Source: JADFSZ01 sp022560555 [NCBI: PVC group bacterium] (GTDB lineage Bacteria; GCA-001730085; JADFSZ01). Taken from it: a DNA stretch of 20,078 bases. The notes beneath the pieces are model-generated. The model saw only the letters and a list, made by a program, of their open reading frames with translations. It made no database searches and was not told the DNA's origin. This document shows positions 1-6,749 of the stretch, in pieces (the first letter of the stretch is position 1; the number at the start of each line of letters is the position of its first letter). The DNA lies in assembly GCA_022560555.1 (NCBI GenBank), contig JADFSZ010000005.1, positions 1-20,078 of the forward strand, written 5' to 3'. The position numbers and the translations under genes were made by a program.

Positions 1-102
1 GGCAAATGGCAGTGATTCCTGAGCCAGACATTTATCTAAATTATTATTTATGAGTTAGTTGTGATGAATAGAGTTTTTTGGCCTCTAATTTGCGTTTTAA
101 CG

Positions 103-163
103 AAGGAACCTTTGAGTCTATTTTGCCATATATAAGTCTATTTTGCCATACTAAGGAACCTTT
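103..163. repeat. Nested short direct repeats upstream of the secretion ATPase
   Basis: Two kinds of exact direct repeat are nested here. AAGGAACCTTT occurs at 103-113 and 153-163, and AGTCTATTTTGCCATA occurs at 115-130 and again at 135-150, giving a 20-bp period. They lie in the noncoding leader just before the start at 179. They could be regulator binding sites or a slipped-strand duplication; the sequence alone does not decide. Otherwise bases 1-178 show no gene. Confidence 0.75.
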
Positions 164-178
164 ACACTAGCCCTATAT

Positions 179-772
179 ATGTCAATATTTCTGAGAAACC
201 TTCATAAGCGGAAAATCCTGACGGATGAGCAGGTATCGCACATTCGTGAGCATCTGGCCACTAAGGAAAAATCCGTGTATGAGCTGGTTCTTGAAAAGAA
301 CTATCTCAAGATTTGTGATCTCAAAAAAATTCTTCGTGATACTTTTGATATCCCTCATTCGAATTTGGAAGAGAAGGACATAGATCCCAATGCCGTGGGG
401 TATCTTTCGTATGAGTTCGCCGTTAAGTACGGAGTTTTTCCTCTAAAGGTAGAAGATAATGATTTAATCCTCGCTATGTGTGACCCAACCGACATTATGG
501 TCCGGGATAATATCCAAGCCATGACTTCAAAAAACCTGAGACCATTTTTTGCCGAAAAATCCCGCATCCATAACTGCATTCAAAAATATTATAAACTCGA
601 AGGCATTGTGGGCGATATGTGTGATGATTTGTCCCTGTTTGAGATTTTGGATTCCTCTCAACATAAAGAAGTCAATCTTGATCATTTTGATACGAAAGGT
701 TCTAATGACGCGCCTGTGGTGAGGCTCGTAAATCAAATCATAAGGGATTCCTGTTCGCTGTCGGGCGAGTGA
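179..772 (+). CDS. GspE/PilB-family ATPase, N-terminal fragment (frameshifted)
   Basis: This 197-residue piece is the N-terminal part of a type II secretion/type IV pilus assembly ATPase. Residues 1-150 look like the GspE/MshE N-terminal domain, with the typical opening about lower numbered helices and the later 'GVFPLKVEDNDLILAMCDPTD' strand-helix pattern. It ends with 'APVVRLVNQIIRDSCSL', the linker that in intact relatives runs directly into 'ASDIHIEP' of the ATPase core. That continuation is present in the next frame (768 onward), so the stop at 770-772 comes from a one-base frameshift close to 761, not from a natural end. The start at 179 has no good ribosome binding site close by. No gspF, gspG or pilin genes are visible in the window, so the exact machine (secretion, pilus or competence) is undecided. 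Confidence 0.8.
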   Translation: MSIFLRNLHKRKILTDEQVSHIREHLATKEKSVYELVLEKNYLKICDLKKILRDTFDIPHSNLEEKDIDPNAVGYLSYEFAVKYGVFPLKVEDNDLILAMCDPTDIMVRDNIQAMTSKNLRPFFAEKSRIHNCIQKYYKLEGIVGDMCDDLSLFEILDSSQHKEVNLDHFDTKGSNDAPVVRLVNQIIRDSCSLSGE

Positions 773-800
773 CATACATATTGAACCTCAGGACGCGGGA

Positions 801-1952
801 GTGCAGGTGCGGTATCGGGTTGACGGGGACTTGAAAAATATTGCCAAGCTGCCAAGGAAGCTTAAAAATTCACTTGTGGCCCGTATCAAAGTCATGAGTG
901 GCTTGGACATCGCGGAGAAGCGTAAACCTCAGGACGGGGGAATTAAACTTAATATGGGAGATCGAAAAGTTGATCTAAGGGTTTCCATTATTCCGATTTT
1001 CTTTGGCGAAAAAATTGTGATCCGGATTCTGGATCCTAAAGGAACGAAAACACAGCTGGAAAGTTTGGGGTTTAGTGACAAAGATTTGAGAATTATTAAG
1101 GGCGTCATCCAGAAACCCCAAGGCATGGTTCTCGTGACGGGCCCGACGGGTTCCGGAAAAACATCAAGCATTTACGCGGCATTGAATTATGTAAAATGCG
1201 AAGAAAAAAACATTATTACAATCGAAGATCCTGTCGAATATCTTATGAACGGAATCAATCAGATCCAAGTGAACATAAAGGCGGGTGTCACATTCGCCAA
1301 AGGTCTTAGAAGCATACTTCGGCAAGACCCGAATGTGATCCTTGTCGGGGAAATTCGTGACGATGAGACCGCGGAAATCGCTCTTCGCGCATCGATGACG
1401 GGCCATTTGGTTTTTTCTACACTTCATACGAACAGCGCGATCGCAACATTCGCGCGACTGTATGATATCGGCATGAAGCCTTATTTGGTGGCTTCTTGTT
1501 TATCCCTTGTCATCGCTCAGCGATTGGTCCGAATCAATTGTCCCAGATGTTCCGAGCCTTATTTACCTTCCTCGCAACTTCTTGATCGGTTTCAAAATTA
1601 CTTTAAAAAAAGACCTGTGGATGTTTTTAGCAAAGGGCAGGGATGTGATCATTGTCTTGGATCCGGATATTTGGGGCGTACGGCTGTGTATGAGTTTATT
1701 CTCGTGACAGACCGCATTCGCGAATTGATTGTTCAGAAAGTTGCCGAGGGAGAGATTCTAAAAGAACTGAAAAGAACAGGTTTTAAAACCATTATTGAAA
1801 ACGGATTAGAAAAAGTGGCTGAAGGGATTACAAGCCTGGAAGAAATATCTAACATCATTGAGTTCTCAGATGATATCCATCGCTCGGTGGAAAACGTTTT
1901 AAAAACACATCCGATCTTGCTGTATGCCAACACGAAAAAAAGCCCCCGATGA
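801..1952 (+). CDS. GspE/PilB-family ATPase, catalytic fragment (frameshifted)
   Basis: This 383-residue piece is the catalytic part of the same hexameric cytoplasmic ATPase that drives pseudopilin or pilin assembly. Counting from the GTG at 801: Walker A GPTGSGKT at 114-121, Asp box ITIEDPVEY near 139-147, Walker B-like VILVGEIRDDE at 179-189, His box TGHLVFSTLHTNSA at 200-213, and the zinc-type tetracysteine motif C247, C250, C282, C285. All catalytic motifs are intact. The reading frame is open upstream to 744 and encodes RASDIHIEPQD before residue 1, so this is the rest of the protein begun at 179. Together the pieces give about 590 residues, close to the family norm. Whether the fragment is translated alone is unknown; without its N-terminal domain it would probably not dock to the inner-membrane platform. 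Confidence 0.85.
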   Translation: MQVRYRVDGDLKNIAKLPRKLKNSLVARIKVMSGLDIAEKRKPQDGGIKLNMGDRKVDLRVSIIPIFFGEKIVIRILDPKGTKTQLESLGFSDKDLRIIKGVIQKPQGMVLVTGPTGSGKTSSIYAALNYVKCEEKNIITIEDPVEYLMNGINQIQVNIKAGVTFAKGLRSILRQDPNVILVGEIRDDETAEIALRASMTGHLVFSTLHTNSAIATFARLYDIGMKPYLVASCLSLVIAQRLVRINCPRCSEPYLPSSQLLDRFQNYFKKRPVDVFSKGQGCDHCLGSGYLGRTAVYEFILVTDRIRELIVQKVAEGEILKELKRTGFKTIIENGLEKVAEGITSLEEISNIIEFSDDIHRSVENVLKTHPILLYANTKKSPR

Positions 1953-2041
1953 CAAAGCTCTCCAAAAGATCGAGAATCGAAGATCTTCACCCGCAACCAC
2001 GTCGGTTTACTCAGGGAAATCTCGAGCGAGAAATAGTCTAA
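1949..2041 (+). CDS. Possible 30-codon ORF overlapping the ATPase stop
   Basis: An ATG at 1949 overlaps the ATPase stop in an ATGA arrangement and opens a 30-codon frame ending at TAA 2039-2041. The product is basic and polar and matches no family I recognise. The ATGA overlap is typical of translational coupling. Such a short frame is common by chance, however, and it could equally be the eroded start of a lost downstream gene. Confidence 0.2.
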   Translation: MTKLSKRSRIEDLHPQPRRFTQGNLEREIV

Positions 2042-2056
2042 GCTTAATTAAATAAA

Positions 2057-2093
2057 GTTGTTATACGTAACAACAATATTACAAATATATTGT
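2057..2093. promoter_or_regulatory. Two adjacent palindromes, candidate operators
   Basis: GTTGTTA and TAACAAC are perfect 7-bp arms (2057-2063 and 2068-2074) around a 4-base centre. ACAATAT and ATATTGT are perfect 7-bp arms (2073-2079 and 2087-2093) around a 7-base centre. They sit 36-72 bp upstream of the -35 box at 2129. This fits regulator binding, but AT-rich DNA produces such dyads by chance, and I recognise no specific regulator consensus. Confidence 0.35.
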
Positions 2094-2128
2094 GAAAATT
2101 AAAATAAGACTTTTTTTTACTTATTTTA

Positions 2129-2157
2129 TTGACAATTTTCGTGGTTTTTGTTATATT
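2129..2157 (+). promoter_or_regulatory. Strong sigma70-type promoter
   Basis: TTGACA at 2129-2134 and TATATT at 2152-2157 are separated by exactly 17 bp. Transcription would start near 2164, well before the Rrf2 gene. It would run first into the hairpin at 2221-2247 and then into the second promoter. Confidence 0.7.
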
Positions 2158-2163
2158 CTATAA

Positions 2164-2256
2164 CAAGAACAATGTCTCAGGATTTGTGAAAGGTGCTGAT
2201 AAATGGGTGTTTACAGCTAGCTCCTTCCAGCGCAGATTTGGAAGGGGATCTTTTTT
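2164..2256 (+). ncRNA. Candidate small RNA or attenuated leader
   Basis: A transcript from the promoter at 2129-2157 would begin near 2164 and could end at a hairpin with arms CTCCTTCCA (2221-2229) and TGGAAGGGG (2239-2247, one G-U pair), followed after three bases by six T at 2251-2256. That would give an RNA of about 90 nt with no convincing reading frame. It matches no RNA family I know. It may be a free small RNA, or a conditional terminator in the leader of the suf operon. Confidence 0.35.
2221..2256 (+). terminator. Putative intrinsic terminator upstream of rrf2
   Basis: A nine-base-pair stem (CTCCTTCCA with TGGAAGGGG, one G-U pair) with a nine-base loop is followed by a T6 tract three bases later. 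The gap between stem and T tract makes it less than ideal, so termination may be partial or regulated. Confidence 0.4.
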
Positions 2257-2290
2257 GAAGAAAAATAAGTTAAAAAATAACTTAATTATC

Positions 2291-2318
2291 TTGACACAAA
2301 TCCAAGGGGCCCTAATAA
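2291..2318 (+). promoter_or_regulatory. Proximal promoter of the rrf2-suf operon
   Basis: TTGACA at 2291-2296 is followed after 16 bp by TAATAA at 2313-2318. Transcription would start near 2325, giving a leader of about 25 nt before the ATG at 2350. This is the most direct promoter for the Rrf2 gene and the suf genes behind it. In this family the regulator commonly controls its own operon. Confidence 0.6.
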
Positions 2319-2349
2319 TGTCAACCCTTAACCGAATAAAGGGCATTCT

Positions 2350-2832
2350 ATGCTATTAATTCACAAAAAACTTGAATATGCCATTATTGTTTTAAAATTC
2401 CTGCATAAGCTGTATCCGGGAGAGCGTGCGACAGCTAAAGAGATCAGTGAACACTACAAAATGCCTTTTGATTCCACGAGCCGTGTGATGCAGCTTATGA
2501 AGGACTGGCATCTGCTCAAAAGCGAACAAGGCATGAAAGGCGGATACTCGATCACGGCGGATCTGAATCATGTGTCTCTGCTGGGCTTGATGGAATGTGT
2601 CTTAGGGCCGGTAGAAATCACAAATTGCCTCAATAAGGAATACGGAAATTGCGAATTAACGTGTCAGTGCAGTATTATTCCATCGATGATTTATTTAAAT
2701 GAAAAAATACTCTCGCTGTATAAAACAATCACACTTTATGAATTGATGACGATTGAAAACAAACAGGAATCCCAAAAGATCAAATCAGAATATTTAAAAA
2801 GAAACACGGAAAAAATTCACGGATTGGTATAA
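2350..2832 (+). CDS. Rrf2-family transcriptional regulator, probable SUF regulator
   Basis: This 160-residue protein belongs to the Rrf2 family (IscR, SufR-like and relatives), dimeric winged-helix regulators that often sense Fe-S cluster status. Residues 1-65 hold the helix-turn-helix ('[14 protein letters not shown]', 'STSRVMQLM'), followed by the family's wing signature GMKGGYSI at 61-68. Cysteines C93, C101, C105 and C107 lie in the segment where IscR and its relatives carry their cluster ligands, so cluster binding is plausible. The spacing (C-x7-C-x3-C-x-C) differs from IscR. The start is set by AAAGGG six bases before ATG 2350. It is the first gene of the suf operon, 34 bp before sufB, and very likely controls it. 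The last 30 or so residues are lysine- and glutamate-rich. Confidence 0.88.
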   Translation: MLLIHKKLEYAIIVLKFLHKLYPGERATAKEISEHYKMPFDSTSRVMQLMKDWHLLKSEQGMKGGYSITADLNHVSLLGLMECVLGPVEITNCLNKEYGNCELTCQCSIIPSMIYLNEKILSLYKTITLYELMTIENKQESQKIKSEYLKRNTEKIHGLV

Positions 2833-2866
2833 TTGTCGTTCTAAATTCAAAATAAAGGTGCTTTTT

Positions 2867-4336
2867 ATGGAACATCCTTCAAAAAAAACACAAACGGAAG
2901 TAACGATTTCAGAAAATCAACTTGCCGGTGATTATAAATTTGGTTTTACGACGGATGTTGAAACGGAAGATTTTCCCAAAGGTATCAACGAAGGCATCAT
3001 CCGGCTTATTTCTGAGAAAAGAAATGAACCGGAATTTATGTTGGAATTCCGCCTGAAAGCCTTTCGTCACTGGGAGACGCTCGAAGAGCCCCATTGGGCG
3101 CACCTGTATTATCCAAAGATTGATTATCAAGCCATCCGGTATTATTCGGCTGTGAAAAAGAAGGAGGATGGGCCGAAAAGTCTGGATGAAGTTGATCCTG
3201 AGGTTGTGAAAACATTTGAGCGCTTGGGAATCCCGGTGCAGGAACAAAAACGCTTGAGTGGTGTTGCCGTGGACGCTGTGTTTGACAGTATCTCAATGGG
3301 AACGACCCATCAGGATGTTCTCGCGAAAGCGGGTGTGATTTTTTGCTCATTTTCCGAAGCCATTCAGAAGCATCCCGAGCTCATACAAAAATATCTTGGC
3401 AGTGTTGTGCCGTACACGGACAATTTTTTCGCGGCCCTTAACGCTGCCGTGTTTAGCGATGGCTCCTTTTGCTATATTCCCAAAGGAGTGCGAAGTCCTT
3501 TAGAATTATCAACATATTTTCGTATCAATGCGATGGATACGGGGCAATTTGAAAGAACACTGATCGTGGCTGAAGAAGCGAGTTATGTCAGCTATCTCGA
3601 AGGCTGCACGGCCCCCAGCCGGGATGAAAATCAGCTTCACGCGGCTGTTGTGGAATTGATTACCATGAAGCATGCGGAAATCAAATATTCGACCGTGCAG
3701 AATTGGTATTCGGGTGATAAAGACGGGAAAGGCGGAATATTCAACTTTGTGACGAAACGGGGAAAATGTGTCGGAGCGCATTCTAAAATATCCTGGACGC
3801 AGGTGGAAGCCGGCGCGGCGATCACATGGAAATATCCAAGCGTGATCCTCCAGGGAGATTATTCTATCGGAGAATTTTATTCGGTCGCCTTAACCAACAA
3901 TAAGATGCAGGCGGATACGGGAACGAAAATGATTCATGTTGGTAAAAACACCCGGAGCAAAATCATCTCGAAAGGAATCTCCTGTGATCAGTCTGTGAAC
4001 AGTTATCGGGGGCTGGTTAAGATATTGTCCGGGGCTGAAAATGCCCGCAATTATTCGAATTGTGACTCCATGCTCGTGGGAGATCAATGTTCGGCGAACA
4101 CTTTTCCATATTTGGAGATTAATAATAACACAGCGACAGTTGAACACGAAGCCACAACATCCAAAATTAATGCCGAGCAGATTTTTTACCTGAAAAGCCG
4201 CGGCCTGGATGACGAAGAAGCTATTTCCCTTTTGATCAACGGGTACTGCAAAGATGTCTTTCGTGAACTCCCCCTGGAATTCTCCGTAGAAGCCATAAAA
4301 CTCCTCGAAATGAAATTGGAAGGAAGCGTAGGATAA
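2867..4336 (+). CDS. sufB: Fe-S cluster assembly scaffold protein SufB
   Basis: SufB is the scaffold core of the SUF machine; with SufD and the ATPase SufC it forms the SufBCD complex on which new Fe-S clusters are built in the cytoplasm. From the ATG at 2867 it has 489 residues, the usual length. The right-handed beta-helix core is clear. Residues matching functionally important E. coli positions are kept: C399 in CDSMLVGD (E. coli C405), H427-E428 in VEHEATTS (E. coli H433-E434), and C247 in YLEGCTAP (E. coli C254). ATG 2867 is preferred over an in-frame GTG at 2858 because the AAAGG site (2854-2858) overlaps the GTG and stands eight bases before the ATG. The gene lies between the Rrf2 regulator and sufC. 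Confidence 0.96.
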   Translation: MEHPSKKTQTEVTISENQLAGDYKFGFTTDVETEDFPKGINEGIIRLISEKRNEPEFMLEFRLKAFRHWETLEEPHWAHLYYPKIDYQAIRYYSAVKKKEDGPKSLDEVDPEVVKTFERLGIPVQEQKRLSGVAVDAVFDSISMGTTHQDVLAKAGVIFCSFSEAIQKHPELIQKYLGSVVPYTDNFFAALNAAVFSDGSFCYIPKGVRSPLELSTYFRINAMDTGQFERTLIVAEEASYVSYLEGCTAPSRDENQLHAAVVELITMKHAEIKYSTVQNWYSGDKDGKGGIFNFVTKRGKCVGAHSKISWTQVEAGAAITWKYPSVILQGDYSIGEFYSVALTNNKMQADTGTKMIHVGKNTRSKIISKGISCDQSVNSYRGLVKILSGAENARNYSNCDSMLVGDQCSANTFPYLEINNNTATVEHEATTSKINAEQIFYLKSRGLDDEEAISLLINGYCKDVFRELPLEFSVEAIKLLEMKLEGSVG

Positions 4337-4342
4337 AAAAGA

Positions 4343-4405
4343 CATGAGTCATGTGTCATGAACTCAAAAACAAAAGTCATGACTCACTGCGCATGACCAA
4401 TGACG
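4343..4405. repeat. Degenerate heptanucleotide tandem tract between sufB and sufC
   Basis: Nine consecutive 7-bp units fit one register: CATGAGT, CATGTGT, CATGAAC, TCAAAAA, CAAAAGT, CATGACT, CACTGCG, CATGACC, AATGACG. Five of the nine begin CATG and a sixth differs there by one base. The tract starts seven bases after the sufB stop and fills much of the 144-bp spacer. Parts can also pair as inverted repeats (for example CATGAGT with a later ACTCA-like stretch). It resembles, in design only, the heptamer STRR repeats of cyanobacteria. Confidence 0.7.
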
Positions 4406-4480
4406 ATTCAATGCAGGTGATCAATCGAGGATATCAGCTAGTTACGTCATCATAATTCAAACACAGCAAAGGGAATAAAA

Positions 4481-5236
4481 ATGTTAGAAATTAAAGATTT
4501 ACACGTAAGCGTTGAAGAAACGCCGATCTTGAAGGGAGTCAACCTCAAGGTAAACGCGGGCGAAGTGCATGCGATTATGGGGCCCAACGGGTCCGGAAAA
4601 AGCACACTTGCCAAAGTGATCGCGGGGCATCCGGCGTATGAAGTGACACAAGGGAGCATCACATATGAAGTCAACTTTAAGGAGATAGATTTAATGGAGC
4701 TAGAGCCTCATGAACGGGCCAGAAAGGGTGTTTTTATGGCCTTTCAATATCCTGTCGAGGTTCCCGGTGTGACAAACACATCTTTTCTTCAGGCCGCGTT
4801 TAACGCAATCTGCCGCGACCAAGGTGCCGAAGAAATGGATGCGATTGATTTTGATGTCTATCTGCATGAAAAAATAAAATTGCTCAGTATGGATGAGAAA
4901 TATCTCAACCGCCCGCTGAATGTGGATTTTTCCGGCGGAGAGAAAAAGCGGAACGAAATCCTTCAAATGGCCGTGCTGACTCCGCGGATATCATTTTTGG
5001 ATGAAACAGATTCAGGCCTTGATATTGATGCCTTGAGGATCGTAGCGGCCGGAGTCAATAAACTTAAATCTAAAGATAACGCGATTGTTCTGATTACGCA
5101 CTACCAAAGACTCCTTAACTATATTGTTCCGGATTTTGTTCATATCATGATTGACGGGAAGATCGCTGAGACTGGCCATAAAGAGCTGGCCTTAACGGTT
5201 GAAGACCGTGGGTATGATTGGCTGAACAAAAAATAA
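4481..5236 (+). CDS. sufC: Fe-S cluster assembly ATPase SufC
   Basis: SufC is the soluble ABC-type ATPase that powers conformational change of SufB-SufD during cluster assembly. The 251 residues match the family length. Visible motifs: Walker [10 protein letters not shown] at 34-42, Q-loop in MAFQYP near 87-91, ABC signature SGGEK at 151-155, Walker B ISFLDE at 170-175 continuing TDSGLD (the SufC-typical D-loop region), and the switch histidine H207 in LITHYQ. An AAAGGGA site stands about six bases before ATG 4481. There is no membrane partner, as expected for SufC. The spacer before it (4337-4480) is unusually long for a suf operon and carries a repeat tract. Confidence 0.97.
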   Translation: MLEIKDLHVSVEETPILKGVNLKVNAGEVHAIMGPNGSGKSTLAKVIAGHPAYEVTQGSITYEVNFKEIDLMELEPHERARKGVFMAFQYPVEVPGVTNTSFLQAAFNAICRDQGAEEMDAIDFDVYLHEKIKLLSMDEKYLNRPLNVDFSGGEKKRNEILQMAVLTPRISFLDETDSGLDIDALRIVAAGVNKLKSKDNAIVLITHYQRLLNYIVPDFVHIMIDGKIAETGHKELALTVEDRGYDWLNKK

Positions 5237-5278
5237 GTGTATTTCTAAAAAAACATTTTTAATAAATAAAGGAAATTT

Positions 5279-6631
5279 ATGGAAATTGATCGATCAATCA
5301 AAGATCCGTTTTTAGATAACTTGCAGCGCCTGAAGACATCAACGGAGAACGGACACCTGTCAAAAGGCGTGCGGGAAATCCAAGACAAGTTCTGGAATGA
5401 CCTTCTCGAAATGGGATTTCCGACTAGAAAAACTGAGGATTGGAAATATACAGATCTTCGTCCCATCACGTCTTCGGAATATCGATGGGCAAACTCGACG
5501 GAATTTATGCATGAGGATGATCTTAAAAGCTTTTGCGATGGTAGCGATGGGGTTTCTGTTGTCTTTATAAATGGATTATTGTCTGAAAAATACTCTCATT
5601 TGGATCAGTTGCCCGAAGGCATTACGATTCACTTTTTAGATGACATTTTGACTTCAACGGATGACGCAACAAGCCGGCTGCGCGATGTTATATATAAGAA
5701 CAATTTTGACGAGGCTAAAAAAATAAAATTAGAAGATCCTTTTTACCTCCTTAATCAAAGTGTCTCCAAAAATGGGTGTGTGATTGAAGTTAAAAAAAAT
5801 GCTGTGATCCAAGAGATGATTCATCTCGTCTATGTCACGGACGAAAACGCAAGCGGATGTATGATGAATCCGACGAATGTGATACTTGCGGGAGCGTCTT
5901 GTGAGGCCTCAGTTTTAGAAAGTTACGTGAGCTTTGATCAATCAAAGTTTTTTATGAATCCGATCTCGAAAGTGTATCTCGAAGAAAACGCAAAGCTTGA
6001 ATATGTGATTCTTCAAGCCGAGAGTTATGAGTCGTTTCATGTTAAGAATACGCAAATTGTTCAGAAAAAGGACAGTCAGCTGATGAACTATACTATATCT
6101 ATAGGAAGTGCATTGCTGAGGAATAGTTTGTGGATCAAGCTCGATGATGAGGGTTGTTACTCTAGTCTTGACGGGCTTTATATGCCTACGGGGAAGCAGC
6201 ATATGGACAACCACACATTTGTGGAGCACGCCAAGCCGAATTGTTCGAGCAATCAGCTTTATAAGGGGATCCTTACAGATGCCGCGCGCGCAGTTTTTAA
6301 CGGAAAGATTCTTGTTCGTCCCGGCGCCCAAAAAACGAATGCGTACCAGCTCAATAAAAATATTCTCTTGAGCCGGCAGAGCCATATAGACACAAAGCCG
6401 GAGCTGGAAATATATGCCGATGATGTCCGCTGTACGCACGGAGCCACCATCGGCCAATTAAATGAAGACGAAATATTTTATTTCGAAAGCCGGGGAGTAT
6501 CCAGAGAAAATGCCGTGCAGATGCTGTGCCATGCGTTCGCGAACAATGTTTTAGAACGCATAACACATAAAACGATAGCCGGAATTGTTATTCATCTTTT
6601 AGAAAAAAAATTCTCGTGGATGAGCAAATAA
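5279..6631 (+). CDS. sufD: Fe-S cluster assembly protein SufD
   Basis: SufD is the paralogue and partner of SufB in the SufBC2D scaffold, also linked to iron entry. The protein has 450 residues, within the family range. The N-terminal helical part includes 'FPTRKTEDWKYTDL' (47-60), a SufD hallmark. The C-terminal half is the shared SufB/SufD core with 'ELEIYADDVRCTHGAT' at 375-390. H387 there matches the E. coli SufD histidine (H360) implicated in cluster assembly at the SufB-SufD interface. The tail 'ESRGVSRENAVQMLCHAFANNVLERI' type helix is also typical. ATG 5279 has AAAGGA just upstream. It follows sufC by 42 bp and precedes sufS by 118 bp. Confidence 0.95.
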   Translation: MEIDRSIKDPFLDNLQRLKTSTENGHLSKGVREIQDKFWNDLLEMGFPTRKTEDWKYTDLRPITSSEYRWANSTEFMHEDDLKSFCDGSDGVSVVFINGLLSEKYSHLDQLPEGITIHFLDDILTSTDDATSRLRDVIYKNNFDEAKKIKLEDPFYLLNQSVSKNGCVIEVKKNAVIQEMIHLVYVTDENASGCMMNPTNVILAGASCEASVLESYVSFDQSKFFMNPISKVYLEENAKLEYVILQAESYESFHVKNTQIVQKKDSQLMNYTISIGSALLRNSLWIKLDDEGCYSSLDGLYMPTGKQHMDNHTFVEHAKPNCSSNQLYKGILTDAARAVFNGKILVRPGAQKTNAYQLNKNILLSRQSHIDTKPELEIYADDVRCTHGATIGQLNEDEIFYFESRGVSRENAVQMLCHAFANNVLERITHKTIAGIVIHLLEKKFSWMSK

Positions 6632-6634
6632 AGA

Positions 6635-6736
6635 AATCACAAAGACTTAAGGAGAAAGAGCTAAAATCAGAATCTCTGTGAACTTGCCGGCCGACAGGCT
6701 CTGTGTCCTTTATGGTGAATAAAAGAGGGCTTTAAC
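6635..6736. repeat. Intergenic repeat element, copy A (sufD-sufS)
   Basis: This spacer shares a long, nearly identical segment with the sufU-nfu spacer. The parts GCTAAAATCAGAAT, TCTGTGAAC and TGCC (6660-6688), then GCTCTGTGTCCTTT and TGGTGAA (6698-6718), then GCTTTAAC, occur in the same order and orientation at 8499-8568. The ends are imperfect inverted repeats (TCACAAAGAC near 6637 against GTCCTTTATGGTGA near 6705). Confidence 0.8.
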
Positions 6737-6749
6737 GAAATTAAAGATT

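Larger units (their letters stand above)
1953..2349. other. Regulatory spacer before the suf operon
   Basis: This 397-bp AT-rich stretch holds no convincing protein gene apart from the doubtful 30-codon frame at its start. It contains two dyads (2057-2093), a near-consensus promoter at 2129-2157, a terminator-like hairpin at 2221-2256, a second promoter at 2291-2318, and the ribosome binding site of the Rrf2 gene at 2338-2343. Confidence 0.7.

Noticed and set aside
2129-2359. A 76-codon + strand frame in the spacer before the Rrf2 gene
   Set aside because: It starts inside the -35 box of a strong promoter, crosses the hairpin and second promoter, overlaps the Rrf2 start and resembles no protein family.
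2858-2866. Upstream GTG start for SufB
   Set aside because: It overlaps the AAAGG ribosome binding site; the ATG at 2867 has correct spacing.
4343-4405. CRISPR array reading of the sufB-sufC repeats
   Set aside because: Units are 7 bp and contiguous with no spacers, and there is no cas gene in the window.
5942-6457. A 171-codon - strand frame opposite sufD
   Set aside because: It is a shadow of a strongly conserved gene, with no ribosome binding site or family likeness.
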